A DNA stretch of 64,000 nucleotides from Rachycentron canadum (lineage: Eukaryota; Chordata; Actinopteri; Carangiformes; Rachycentridae), in NCBI GenBank assembly GCA_038496675.1, contig CM076652.1, positions 6,377,717-6,441,716 of the forward strand, given 5' to 3'. Below, one piece after another: positions 14,301-28,300 of the stretch. The first letter of the stretch is position 1, and every line of letters starts with the position of its first letter. The position numbers and the translations under genes were made by a program. The notes under the pieces were generated by a model. The model saw only the letters and a list, made by a program, of their open reading frames with translations. It was not told the origin of the DNA and did no database searches.

Positions 14301-17300
14301 GCAAGAGAAGCAAGAAGCGGTGCCATTTTCATAGTAGTAGCAGAATTAAAGGGACAAACAAACAGCACATTCATGTATTTATATACCTGTTGGTTCCCTC
14401 CAATGTTGCCTCAAACATTGCATTATATTGCTGCATTCTCTGCGGTGTGAAGGTGACCACAGCAAATGAATGTGACAGGCAGGGAATGCTTAGTGTTGTA
14501 GAAGCCAAATCAAAAACCTCTATGTTACGGGATGACTGCAAGGAAATACAGGATATTTTTACCTGCTGTAACACAATCAGCAATAGTTGGATATATCCAT
14601 GCATCTAACTCACAAAGCTTTTTTACATTCCTTACCTTAGTTCCACCATATTTGATGGCCAAGCTGAGCACACAGGGCACCTTGCTGTTGTTGGTGAGTT
14701 TGAAGCGAGCCTGAGCAGTTTGTGTGACCAGGACTTTGTTAAAGATAAACTTGTTCTCATCAAGGACATAGATGCCTTCAGCATTGCAAAACTGCTCAGA
14801 GGAGAGCTGGCTGCTGTTGTGGCACAGATGATGCTCTTCAAAGATGGAAGCCATGTCTAGCACTATGCCTGGGCAAGAAAAGAAGTCATTTGGAAAAAAA
14901 AAAACTATTTTGCTCTGGATAATAAATCAAACTAGACAGCTCATACAGCTCCTACCTGGCTTGCAGACTTCAGACAGAAGTGTGTATGGTATCCCCTCAG
15001 GCTGGTCTGAGGGGTCACGGTCACTGATGTCAATGAGCAAACCTTGGATCCAGTTGCCCAGCTGTTTAGCTACACACTCAACTGTCACCACCTGCTGAGA
15101 CCCTGGCTGCAGGGTCCCAGTGGAGGGAGACACTGAGAAGACCCCCATGGTGAGGCGATTCTAAAGAAGGAGAGGTACAGATGAAAATAGGAATGAGAAA
15201 TGGGGAGGAGTTGAGGGAGTGTTTATCATAGTTTCATAGAGCCTCGGGTGTTTATTAATTAGTAGCAATAAAGTGAGATGAATCACAGAGAAACAGTCAC
15301 AGACTTAACTTTCAACTGATTTCACAGAGGCTATTTCTTCAGTACTTTTTTTGGAAATATTTGTAACAAAGAATTTTTTCTCTTGATGCATAAAACAGCA
15401 AAAGTTTAATTTTGCACAAACTCCCAGAGGATTTACCCTTAAAATACACAAAACTCCCCTGATATGTTGACAGTGAGTAACAGCCTTTCACCTGTATAAT
15501 ATTAATGTCTTTCTGGAAGGACTCTCGTCTCAATTTGCTACCAGCGCCAGTGGGCTTTCCTGAATGGCTCTCTTGAGGCATCTTCTTACCCAGACACCTG
15601 AGATCAAGACACAGTGATGAAAACCAAAATCCACATCTTTACAAAAACAAATTTTGACAACTACCTAATTAATATTTTCAGGCAATTTTTGACAGTTCAA
15701 AGTTCTTCTATTGTGCTCCATTAGATTTGATGTACACAAACAATTGTGTAACCTTTGAGAGTCATAGCTTATCAGATCGAGTAAACCTGGTAACTTACAC
15801 TGTATGTAATGTACTTAGTAGCTAACAACCACAACCTGAAACATAATTGCTGCAACAACGGCAAACATTTTTTATGCTTAATCGGAATTTATGCACATTC
15901 ATTAAATAATAACACTGAACTTCATGTAATGAGCCATAATAAGATGTTTCCTTATTTTTAAAATACCGAATCCAGCGACCACCCACACAAGCCACATTAG
16001 TTTTTTATTACTTCCCTCTTTTTTCAGGAGACTGTAATTCACTCCACCATCACATTAATGGTTCTAATCTTGTTCACAGACAAAAACTAATTACATGCAC
16101 TTAAGTGATATAAATTTCCATCTATATTTTTAGTTTAGCGTTTAATTTGCTCACTTTCACATCATGTGAAAGCAGTATGTTCCTCCTAGGATTGGCAATA
16201 CAATGATGCTTCACTTGAACTTGGTATTACATTCGAATATGGGATATGTCACATATGACAGTAGATTTGGCTCAGCATGTAGTGTTTCATCAACAAGCCA
16301 GGTGTGCTTAGTTCTCCTACCCAGACCTCCCCAGTAGCTCAGGGTCTGTGATCATACGGTAGATGCTGAAACGGGTCTCAAAGACTCCATTGTTCTCAAT
16401 AGTGAAGCTCTGGCTTTCCTTGCTGCCATAGACCAGAGGGCCAAAGTTGATGTCACATGTAGGTATGATTTTGTACCTAAAGATGGACCGGAAATATTTA
16501 TCACAATTTATCTCACATCTTCATCCTGTAAACAGTCTCTGAATCTTTAAGATTGTGATGAGTTGGTAAGTGATCCAAACAAAAGGGGTGCAACACAATC
16601 TAAATCTGAATTGACTGAGATATTGTATCTTAATTACTTTTACATGTCACATGAAATATGATGTATGAATTGAGCTTTGACCTGGAGAAGACAGACTGGA
16701 CTGAAACCTTAATGGCTAAGATGGCTATGGTTTCTCCTCCTTTCCCAATGTTGGGTTCAATCACCTGCAGAAGAAAAGTTCAGTTAGTCAGTTAGTCCCA
16801 ACTCTCTATCATCTCAAACATAAAATCCAAACAAAAAAGTATTTTTTTATAAAATAAAACCACTGACTTTTAACCAGAGAACAGCAGTATGGGAGATATA
16901 TCCCTTTTATCATAAAGAAATATAAAAGTTCTGCTACCAGAAATTTGCTAATAAGGTTATAAAACACTTTTTCATTCCTCCAAGACTTTGGTATCTAGTT
17001 AAACCTCCAACTCTGTGATCATTAAAACCAGTGTGCGGTTCAGACCTGGCAAGACAGGACAGGTTGCTCTCTAATTAAGACTTCAGTATTGGGTCTGCAG
17101 ACGATCTGCACCGTTGTAGGCTTCTCATGGGGGATTAGAGTGCCACGCTGGGGGGACACCATGAAAACAGAGTCTAGGTTTGTCTGGTTTGGGTCTGTCC
17201 ACTCAAACGTAAACCTTGAGAAAAGCAAGGAAAATTTGTAAAATAAAGTTAATTTCATTGGGATCTTAGACTAAAAATGAAATACAAGTCATTTCTTATG

Positions 17301-20300
17301 CAGTTTATTCATACTTGAATACTGTGGAAAACTCACTTGTAAGCTATTTCGTATTTTCCTTGGTTTTTAATCCTGAGAGACAGTTTGGCCTCTTCAAAGA
17401 CTCTGATGGTTCCAAAGTCCAGACAGCCATCTGCCACAGAAACAGGTATATTATATTGTTTATTCATTTTCATGGCATCAGAGCAGCAGTTTAGTCCCCG
17501 TGGTGAACACTGTCACCTTAAGAGGATGCTGGGTAAAATCTCAGTCAAGAACATGTGCCATGATAGAATATAAGCTGTTAAAGTTTCTACCTGGTGAGAT
17601 GTCCAGAGCTATATCATAGGCTTCAGCTGTGACCGTTATGTTTTCAGTGTGTACAATACCAAGAATCTTCTCCACATCAGACACCTAAAACAAAACACAT
17701 AACCTATACTGAACCTATAGTGAACAGATTATAAAATACATAGTCTCTGCCCAATTATATCTGACCGAATTTCCATATTCTTCTGTGTTCTTATACAAAT
17801 ATCTCACCTCCAGGCGTATGATCTTCTTAATGTGGAGTGGTCTCCTGGCCCTAAAGTGTAAGCTCAGAGGGAAAGACGAGTTAGGTGAGATGATGCCCTG
17901 ATCCTGTGGCACGCTGAACTCATCACCCAGCTCCTCCACACCCTGCAGTCTCCAGGACACAGGAAGAGCAGTCTTATTATGTAGCATCACACTACGGCTG
18001 TCCCGCCTAGAGAGAGAGGTATGTAAGAAGGGAGGTTAATTACAGAAAAGAGGGATAGATGATTTAATTAAAGTATATAGTAACTTATGTACTGTATTTT
18101 GATTATATCTTCTTTCTTTATATGGAATTCAGTGTGCTTTGTGAATTAGAATTTAAATATTTTTGGTACCTGTGCAGCAAAATCCTGTCAAAATGCAAAT
18201 GCTTGCTTTCCAGCTCCAGCTCTGGCCGAACACCCCAGCAGGAGAGTTTGATGATGACAGGCTCTGGATTGTCCTTGATACAGCACACGACACTGTCCTT
18301 CATTTGTCCCACCTTTGTTGGGTAGGCCCACACTGTCAACTCCTACCAGGCAGAGGACAGGAAAATATTCACATGCACTACTGTCATTATATTCATTTGT
18401 GTTAATTCAATGGACAGTGGACAGTGGACAGTGCTGTGCTACCTGTTTGTGGTCTGGTTTGAGAGTCATGGCTGGGGGGTCCAGCAGATATGTGGTGGCC
18501 TGTGTGTCATGCTGGAAATGAAACTGGACCTCAGCCTCCAGGCCTGAATTGTTATGAATCACAAATCTCTCTGTGTTCTCTGGGTACTTATTTTCCTTGT
18601 ATCTGCACAAAAGCAGACATCATGTAAAACCGTAAATATAAATGCAAAGAATTATATAACACACTTATCCTTTGACTGCTCTTCCTCTGCCCCTCACCTG
18701 TCTCTGGTCTTGCTACAAAGTAGTGGTCCAAACTCAAAATAACCAGGTTTGACAATGTAAGTCTTCTGTAGCCCATTTTCCATTTGTTGCACCTTTTTAC
18801 TACGAGCAAAAAGAGTCCTGGGAAGAAAAATAGAAAAAAAGAGTAGAAACACTAACAACCTCACTGTAGCTACAAGCAATGTGGAAATAGTATTTTGTTT
18901 GCAGTAGCATTAGAGTAAGTACCAGACCAGCATCCAGCCAGGCCAAAGTGACATTTTGCATGTACATTTACATGCTGTTTCATGTCCTGCAGCTAATTAG
19001 CCATTTAGCCTAGAAACTGACTTGTTAGTTTAGTTGCTCATTCATTATGGTAAGGTGCAGAGCAAGATGTTTATGTAGCATGTGTGAGTTATATGGGTCA
19101 TATCTGAGTTATTTTTCAGTCTTATTGTGGTTATTGTGTTGTGTAGCTGTGTTGTGTAACTGAATGCTTTATGCAAAGATATGATTAGTAGAGAACTTGT
19201 TTCCATACAGCCAATGTACAAAGTATTTCTGATTTTTTTTTTCTGAAACACGGGACCTAAAGTTCAGTGATTGTGTTGTCACCAAACATTTGTATCTGTA
19301 AAATTGCTTATTTTATCTTTACTAGAGCACTACATTACTAAACGATGCTGACTGACCTGTGGTCTTTGCAGATGGAGGGGTAGGTGCAAATTCCTCTGCA
19401 GAGTAGTTGGTAGTGTTTCTTGGTCCCCAGTAGCTCAAAATTGAAAGTCTGTTCAAACTTCCCTGTGGAGTCTGAGTAGAACCAGATCTTCAGAACAACC
19501 TCCCCGTTGGCTGGTACAACCCAGCGAAATGTGGTCAGGCTACATGGAAATACATGTGCATACAAATACATACAAAATTAACAACAACAATGAAGCAAAA
19601 CAAAGTTGTCCCTGTAGAATGAGCCTGTGTGTTTTCCCTTGCCTCTGGTTACGTTTCAGCTCTAAGATTCCTTGGTGTTGGTCTTGTTCAGTGTCGTCAG
19701 ATGTGGTGGAGCGGCGTACTGGTGAGCGAGACCGGTCTGAGCCCTTTGCCTTTGTCTTGGCTGAAGTTCGTGCCTTGCTCCTCTGACTCTCTCTGCCCTT
19801 TTTATCCCTTGTTATCTCCTTAATGCTGCCCCGGCTGCGGGTTTTGGATGCTGCTGTTGGCACTGCCTCTTCCTTTAGTTAGCATGAACACACACACACA
19901 CATACATACACCATTCTGATTTAAAAATCATAGTGTGTCATAGTGTGATCATCATAGAGATAGAGAAGCTTGTATTTCATAGCAGTTAGTGTTAATCATG
20001 CTTCAATTAAGAGCACATTTCCTGACAATCTTGCAGCTTCGTGCCATGAAACAAGGTTTTATTCTGTGTGTATGCATCTATTTAAATGTACCTGGTGAAA
20101 TTACCATTACCTTTACAACTGATGCTTGTACAGCCTCCTCCGAATCTTTCTTCTCCTCACCCTGTTCGTCCTCCCCTGAAGGAACCAGGAAGGTGAAACA
20201 GTCACAGGTGAGTTGACTGATAGATTGCTCCCTGTGTTTGGGGAAAGGAACAATAGAGAAGGTGACAGGAGGAGGGATGGGGGGGCCACTGGGTCCCACA

Positions 20301-22261
20301 CCCAAATTATCCAACACCTAAGGACACCAAAAGAGAGAAGGAAAAAAATTAGGAAATTACGACAAATGGATCAAAAATCAAACCAAATTTACAAGAAACA
20401 ACATTTTGTGAAGAAACATTCTACAAATGACATTAACAACTAAAACAGGAAAAATATGTGTTATATGAGCCATACCTCATCCAATGGAGGCAGAGCGCTG
20501 CCTCTAAGCAGCTCTGTGGCACTTGATTGGTGTTTCTCTGTTACATTCAACACAATATGAGGGATGATGTCCTGTGGAGACACCTTGTCTCCTTCCTTTT
20601 CTGCATTGCCTGGTGCTGCAACCTGACTGGTCATCGGAGACATGGTCTTGCTATTGGCCTTCTTGTTCCTCTTGCTAGCAGGGCTCTGTGTGCACAGCAT
20701 GATGACTGATGGGATCCAGCAATTTTGATACTGTCATTCTGTAATACTTTCTGCTGTCATTTAAGCAAATATTTCAATTCTAAGCATATTTCCATTTCTT
20801 CTTGCTGAGTAAATAGAAATTGAGTATGTTGAAGTATAACCCGTTTAGTGTTTACAAAATTTTTCCACTACCACTCAAACTGTTTGGCACTTAAAGCAAG
20901 CTGAAAGTAAAATTTGTTAAAATGTTGGAATGGTAAGAAGCAATAATGTAGGATAAAGGAAAATAATCCTAATTTTACTTGTCAATATTTGTGGCAGTGG
21001 AATCGACAACAACCACACAATCACTGGTATGGGTCAATTTGGTATTTTGGTCGACAAACCTGTTTCTCTGTTGGTGCATCCTCTGACACTGGTGGGGCCT
21101 CTCCACTGGGGAGTGAGACCAGCAACAGGCCCTGGACCCGGTCCCAGTGCTGCAGGATGTGCTCCACCTGCACCTGACTCTGCTGATACGCAATGAACTG
21201 AGATTGCAGCTCATCCACACTGGACTGGTAGGGGAACAAAGGCAGGAAGATTACATAGTCTTGGTGCAGATGTTGGGATTATAAAAGTGTATTTATTTAA
21301 TCATAACAAAAGTATCAACTGCAGCGCCACCTTGCGTTAAGTCTTTGCTATTATACCTAAAATGAAATTTTATGACAACATTAAAGTTTGTGTTAATTGT
21401 TATGGCTGAGAAATCTCTCAAATGTTGTCAAAGCACACTGAATTTTTGTGAATAGTAGCATGAACAACGTCCACTTCGAGAGCTGTGTGAAAGCTGTGTA
21501 CAAATAATTGGCAGATATATTAGCTGCAAATCACTTGAAGTTATTTACACTGTCTTCCAGGCACAGCATGTTTAAGGTCTACAGTTTGCAGTGATGCTGA
21601 AGTCAAGAGGCTGTGAGGGCTGTTACTGCTTTACTGATCAGCAGTAAATGTACCTTTTCTTTCTCCACCTTGTCGGTGGGTTGAGGAGACTCTGCATGTG
21701 ATGCTTTGGTTTCTTCTGAGCACTTTTGTATATCATCAGCTTCTTTGCTATGATGCCCTGCAGCATCAAAGAAGACCATGTGTCAGAAACTAACAAATCA
21801 AATTATTATTTGCTTATTATTTTGGAATTAATTGTTTTGGGTTTTTTTTTATAATGTACAAATTCATAGTTTCTATTTTTTGGCACAAAAAAAAGTTGTT
21901 TGCACCTTCAGTTGAATTATGTTGCTCTCCTGTGTCCACTAGTGACTCTTTAGAGTTGTCACTGGAAGATATCCTCTGTCCATTCACTGTATCTGTTGAC
22001 TGGAGAGGAAAGGAAACAAATCAATTCTGATTGTCAGACTTCATGTGTTTTTATATGGAATGAAATGGGATATACACAGACCTGCTTTCCCTCTTGCAAA
22101 CTCTTCTTCCGTGGCACTTCTTTGGTGTCCTTCTTTACAACCTTTTTACTCTTTTTCTTCAACTCTTCCTCTTTCAACCTCTTCATCTCCTCTTGTTGCC
22201 TCTTTTCCTCCTGCTCTTTTGCTGTTTGCTCATGCACCCTTATACAAACACATAAGCGCAC

Positions 22262-22321
<60 letters not shown>

Positions 22322-25300
22322 AATATTTGCACTAACACAGGCAAATAATGCAGCATTATAATTCTGTTCACCATAACATCATAATAACTATGGCTTGCCA
22401 ATTTACGGAGAAAAGCAAGACAATTTTTGTATAACATTTAGGAAGGATCCTTATGTGAGGTCAAGTGTGTCCACCCATCCAGTCACTACCTGAGCTTCTT
22501 CTGTCGGAGTTTCTCTCTGTGCCGCTGGGTAATATGCTCTTTCTGCTCCTCTGGCAGAGCGTCATACTCCTCCTCATCCAGCTCCTGCAACCATCGCTCC
22601 TCCCTGTCCACTTTTTTCTTCTGCAGAGCCTCTGAAGGACACATAAAGGCACATATGATGTCATCTCCCTTAGAAACAATAACAATATAATAATATATAA
22701 TATACAAATCTCTGTACGTGTGTGCTGGTGCATTTTTTACCTTCAGCTTCTCTCTGTGCTCTCTCCCGTGCCTTCAGTGCTACGTAGGAGTCAGATAAAT
22801 TGACTACATAGATGTGTTTGCGGTTATTAAGGGCCTTAAGGACAACTGGCAGCGTGCTTGCTGCTGATTGAGTGTACACTGACTCCAGGCCGTCTATCAC
22901 TATGCCACGGTGACAGTCACTTAACTGTTATCACAGAAACAGGAACAACAACAAAAATAATAATGAGAAAAAGAAAGAAAACATGAGAAGACAAAAGTTA
23001 AACTTTTTCTCTTTTAAGGGATAAACATAACACCTTTTTGATGTATGCATGCCTGAATTCAGTTTTAATTGACCTGTATGTAAGGACCCATGACACTGTG
23101 TCCTAGTTGTTAACTCTTTATTTGAAAGTGTATAGATGACTGCTGCCATCTTCTCAGGGAAAAACTGTGCATCTTACCTGAAACCTCTCTGCCAGGATAT
23201 CAACCAGTAGTTGCTCAGGTAACAGGCTGCTGAGTGTGGTCACATCTCCTCCCTAAAGCGAAAGTACACACTATAGCCACAGTACAGTTTTATATACTAT
23301 ATATATTTTTTGGATTGCTTGCAAAGATACTAAACACAACATATGACCAGAGGACTTGGGAAAATGTACCAGACAGAGAGCAATGCGTGTGCTTTCAGTC
23401 TCCTGAGGATGTTTGGTGCCATTTCTATTGCAGTGGGCCTCAGTGGGTTTTGGAAGAACGTCAACAGTATCGAGTGAAGCTGGAGCTGGGTCTGAGGTTT
23501 CAATATGTGCTGCAGGTCCCGGTTCTGTGGTACCTTCAGTGGTCTGATCTGGAAGCAGGTAGATATATGAGAGTATGCCTCTGCAGTAGCAGCGTGCCAC
23601 TAAACAAGATTTATAATGGATAATTACAAGCACAGTGATGTCTGCTACAATCAAAGTCTTTTACTGGAGCAGTTCTTTATTATTTGTTAAATGGTTTGGA
23701 AAAGTATTACTCATCCATCCATCAAAAGTCACTTCTCTAACTTTTGGGCTACTGCAACTAAACACAATAAAGGATTCCAAAACATTGCATTGTATATTAT
23801 CATTATATTGTGCTTACCAGCCCTCTCAGCCTCCCTCTCAGCCTCCTTCTCAGCATACTCAGCAGCGGCAGACTGATAGAGGTCCCTTGCCGTCAGGCTA
23901 ACAGGTGATGTGCCATGTGTCAGCACATCTGTAACCACAGCATCAACACTCAGACAAGCCCCTCTGTAGTGATGAGCCAGAGCAGCAGCTGTGCTGCTCT
24001 TACCTAGAAAAAGTGTAGAAAAAGAATGTACAGACAACTTTATGAATACTCGTCACCTTATCATTTTTTAAGTATTTTACTTTAATTTGACCTTTTCCAG
24101 TGTTTTCACCTGTCATTGGGGCTCCATACACAATAATAGCAATGCCTTTGCGGTTACATGCAGCCAGACCCTCAGGAGACAAGTCAATACACATGTGGCG
24201 GGCAATTGCTCTGGAAACAGGGGTCATTTCGAGCTGTCCCACCCTTCGACTGCTTTTCTCACTTGTCATCTCTGAAATAACTGAATTGACAAAGCCCAAG
24301 CATTAGAGTGAAAGTTTTAAATTCAAGCTTCATCTAATGTTTTGTTAATTACAAGATTAATTTTCTAAGGCTACTTTTATTAGTGTATTGAGCTTTGTTA
24401 CTTACACAATTCAGCTGTTTTCACAGTGCTAGCATGGATTTCTTCTTCTTTGCCATCTGGTGGGTGGGAATCATTTTCATTTGACCCCTTTTCTTCCTCC
24501 CGTGTGTCATCACTCTCAGTCTTTTCTTTATCCAAATTGTCATTCATCTCTGGTGCACACAGGTAGACTAGTTAAAACACGTATGCACTGATCATACATG
24601 CAGGTATATGATTTCAATGCTTGCAGATGAACATGAGTGTCTATGGGTGCTACCATCTTTGTTCTGCTGGGAGCAATATTCCTTATAGTAGTCAAGCAGT
24701 TCTGTAGGAAGACTTTCTCCAGGGACCCTGGGGGGCAGCAGTAATATATTGTTCTCATCATAGCCTTGCATCAAACGCAGGATCTGAATAGGATGACGTA
24801 AGAGGAGGGGACAGAAAAACCAGGAGGTGAAAAGACGCAAATAAAAACAGAGAAGCAAATTAAAATGCTGAAAATGAAATGTTGAGCATTAGATCGGGGG
24901 CCATGTGAGGAATGAAGAAGGAGTGTTGAGGAAATTATGTTTTTGTTTAAAGGCAGCTCATCTTTTGTTTGTCTCCAAGACAGATTGTGGCTATGGTGTA
25001 TTAACACATAATGCAATGTCATATTTTTCTGTTCGGTACAAAATGATATAAAACAAACAAACAAAAAAGATTCCGTAATATCTGGTTAAAACATAGGAAT
25101 TGGTAATGCTTGGTACAAATGCCTTTATTTGTCAAAGTTCAGACAAGATTTCTTGTGACTGATGATCTGACTCCCCCCTGGTGGATGAATGGTTTCTAAC
25201 ATCTTGTAAATGAAAACAGAGCTAAACCCAAATAAACATAAGTGTAGGATTACAAATTCCAATCTTGACTGTGACATTGTTTCTTGCTTCCGCCCATGAA

Positions 25301-28300
25301 CCCAGGAATACCTTTTCATCCTTGAGATACTGTGTGTCGAACTCTAGAGAGTAGAACTCAATGGGGAAGGAGCAGGGGTTTTTAATCATGACCTCAGCTT
25401 CAACCTCAACATTGAAAGGCAGGCAAGGCCCCAGCTCCAGTACTGATGGGCAGAACTCAAGTTGCAGCTCCTCACCCTGACCTTGTGCTGTAATAAATAC
25501 TGGCTCGGTGCTCTCAGCCACACGGACCACCAGCTCCCTGTTGTAAGCATGCTGCAAAGACATAAACAATAGGTCATGTTCTTTTACACATGACCATGTT
25601 GTTGTTGACATGGCTCCACCATTTCCTAAAAGCAGTGACTCACATAATGCTGTGATGCTCTGCTATGCATTGTGCCAAACTCTAAAATCAACAAAGCTTA
25701 TTACCCCTCCAGCAGGGCTGAACTTGATCTGGACATTGACTCGTTCACCAGGGGTCAGGATGCCAGAAGCGGGAAACATCTCAAACACCACTGGAGGTGG
25801 ACGCTGCTCCTGCAAGACTTTTTTACGCTGGTGAAGAGGCAGAAACTTATTTACCTGAGTGAAAGCGAGAACATATGTATGTGTCAGTCTATTTGCTGTA
25901 TGTATGTATATATCCCATGTAATTTCCAAAAAGTGAAAATCATTGCACCTTTTTGAAAGGCTTCACATCCTCAGTTATGCTCCAGTGACAGGGCACAAAC
26001 TGATGATTTAGCAGCTGTACTGTCTTTATCTGATGGGGAGGTTACAAAACAGAAGATTAGAAAGGTTTTTAACAAAAACCTGAACTCACTCTCACTCTGT
26101 AGCTGTTTAGGTGAAAGGCTTTCACTACACATGGCTTTCTTGCCACTTTATCTATTATACTGTTAAGCCCTTGTTTTGATCTCATTATGTCTAAACATGA
26201 CAAAGTTTAATTTGTTCTAATGTGTAACCATTGTGAGAAAAGTCACTAGAAATGAGTAACGTAACCTGATTTTCAGTAAGCAATCATCACCACAGCAAGG
26301 CAGCATCATGGTCTCATTAAAGATCCTCATTAGTGTGCCTTGCACACACTCTCTAAGTTGTGTACAGCATTTTGTACTTTCACCTACTTTCCTGTTCCCC
26401 TTCTACTGCATGCTGATAACACAAAGTAGGATAAAATGGCAGTAAATTTGTTTTGAATTTACATAACTATTCAGTATTTAACTACATACGTAACTATTGT
26501 ACACATATACAAATGTTCAACACGGCATTTTCATTCATCCTAGACCACAATAACAAACCTTTGCAGCGGAAATAATAGTATCCTATAGTGCTCTCCCCCT
26601 TCATTATATTCCTGATTTACCTGACACATGCCACACTGTATGGTGTCAAACTGCAGTGTATCAGTGGAAACAGTAATGGTCGGTATGGTCACCACTGCAC
26701 ACAGCCGCACATGCACCATCGGGCCACCAGCAACCTGTAAAGCCAGAAATAATCATCATAAGAACAAGGTCACATTGCTACTGATTACCAATAACAACAA
26801 GAGGCCTTTTAAAATTGTTTTACATTGAATGAAGAATAATGACAATGTTTGTGCACATATGCATCTTTGTGTGTGCCCATGTGTACCTTTATTGGCATGA
26901 CTACACATGTGTCACCCATCTGCAGATTGGCTTCTTGAGTTTCAAATTTAACTGTGAAAGTCTGTGTCTCACCACAGGGCAGGTTTTTCACTCTTTCAAA
27001 TTCAGCACTGAAACCTGTAAAGAAGCAACAACAAAATCATATTTGTATTGTATAAGCATTTCATATTGTGATGCAGTAATAATGAGATATTACATTTAAT
27101 GAGAAACAGATAAAAGGAACTGGAAATGCCACAAGCCATTTAGCAATGTATTGTGTCACCTGTGCCAGCGAGAGGTTTGCGATTGGCTTGGAAGGACACA
27201 GGTAGTGATCCAGTATTGGTGACATTTACAATGTGACAATGCACTTTGCCAGGAATAACATAACCAAAATCCAGAACGTATTCTGGGAGCAGGAACCTGG
27301 AGGAGAGTGAAGAGGTAAATAAGACATAAGTTTGTTTATTGAAGGAAGGTCTGGCAACACACTCGATGACAAGAAGTTACCTTTTACAAAACTTTGTGAT
27401 TCAAGCAAATCATGGGTTAAAACGGATCAAAATAGCTGTAAAAGTTTTGGTTTTAAAGGTGTGAAGTGTTGTTGTTATTTCAGTTTAACAGTTTTTTGCC
27501 TTGAACATCACCTTGACTTTTTTACATATACACAATTTGAACAACTGATCACAATAATGTGCGAGTGAAAACAGTGAATGACATCCACCAACTTGCAAGT
27601 AGCACAGAACAAAAACATACACAGCCAGATATTAGTCATTAAGACTCTTGAAATTCCATTGTTCTCACTTAAAGTCAACTGAGTGGACCATCTGTTAAAC
27701 TGAAAAGAGTGTGTGTGTGTCTTTGCACGTACTTGTTAGGGTTGTAGGACTGTCTGGGGGACACTCCTGAGTTACTGGAGCTACTAAAGCTACCAGTCTC
27801 AGCAAGAGCGTTCTCTTTAACCAGCACTCTCTCAATCTCCACGTGAAGCAACTCTTCATACTTCAGGCAGAATGCCAAAAAGGGAAAGGGGGGAGGGAGA
27901 CAGACGGAGAGGTAAATAAACACCCAAAAGTTACCAAAAAAGTAGAGGAGCAATAAGCAATAAACAGTCAGCACAGCTCAGCAAGTCAGACACTATAAGA
28001 ACAATATTTCAAGGTATAAATATATTTTTACCAATCATAATAAATGATAACTCAGTTTATTTGGTTTAAAAAAGCAAAATTTGATGTTGGTCTTGTAAAG
28101 CAGTTGCCTAAAATAGTCCAAGACCTTGAGACATCTCACAGTCAAGGAATTAGTGGTAGCTTTGAGGTTTACAGACTTAGGATGGTCCTTTGCTCACATC
28201 AATAATTTTGAAAACAACTGGTGCAGTAAAGGCATGGAAATTACATGCACAGTTTTGATATCTTCAACAACAAATGAATCAGTCAGCTAGTTTAAATTCT

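Noticed and set aside
14042..14608. A 188-codon open frame on the plus strand
   Set aside because: It lies antisense to conserved hydin exons 64 and 65 and shows no recognisable protein; it is a shadow of coding sequence.
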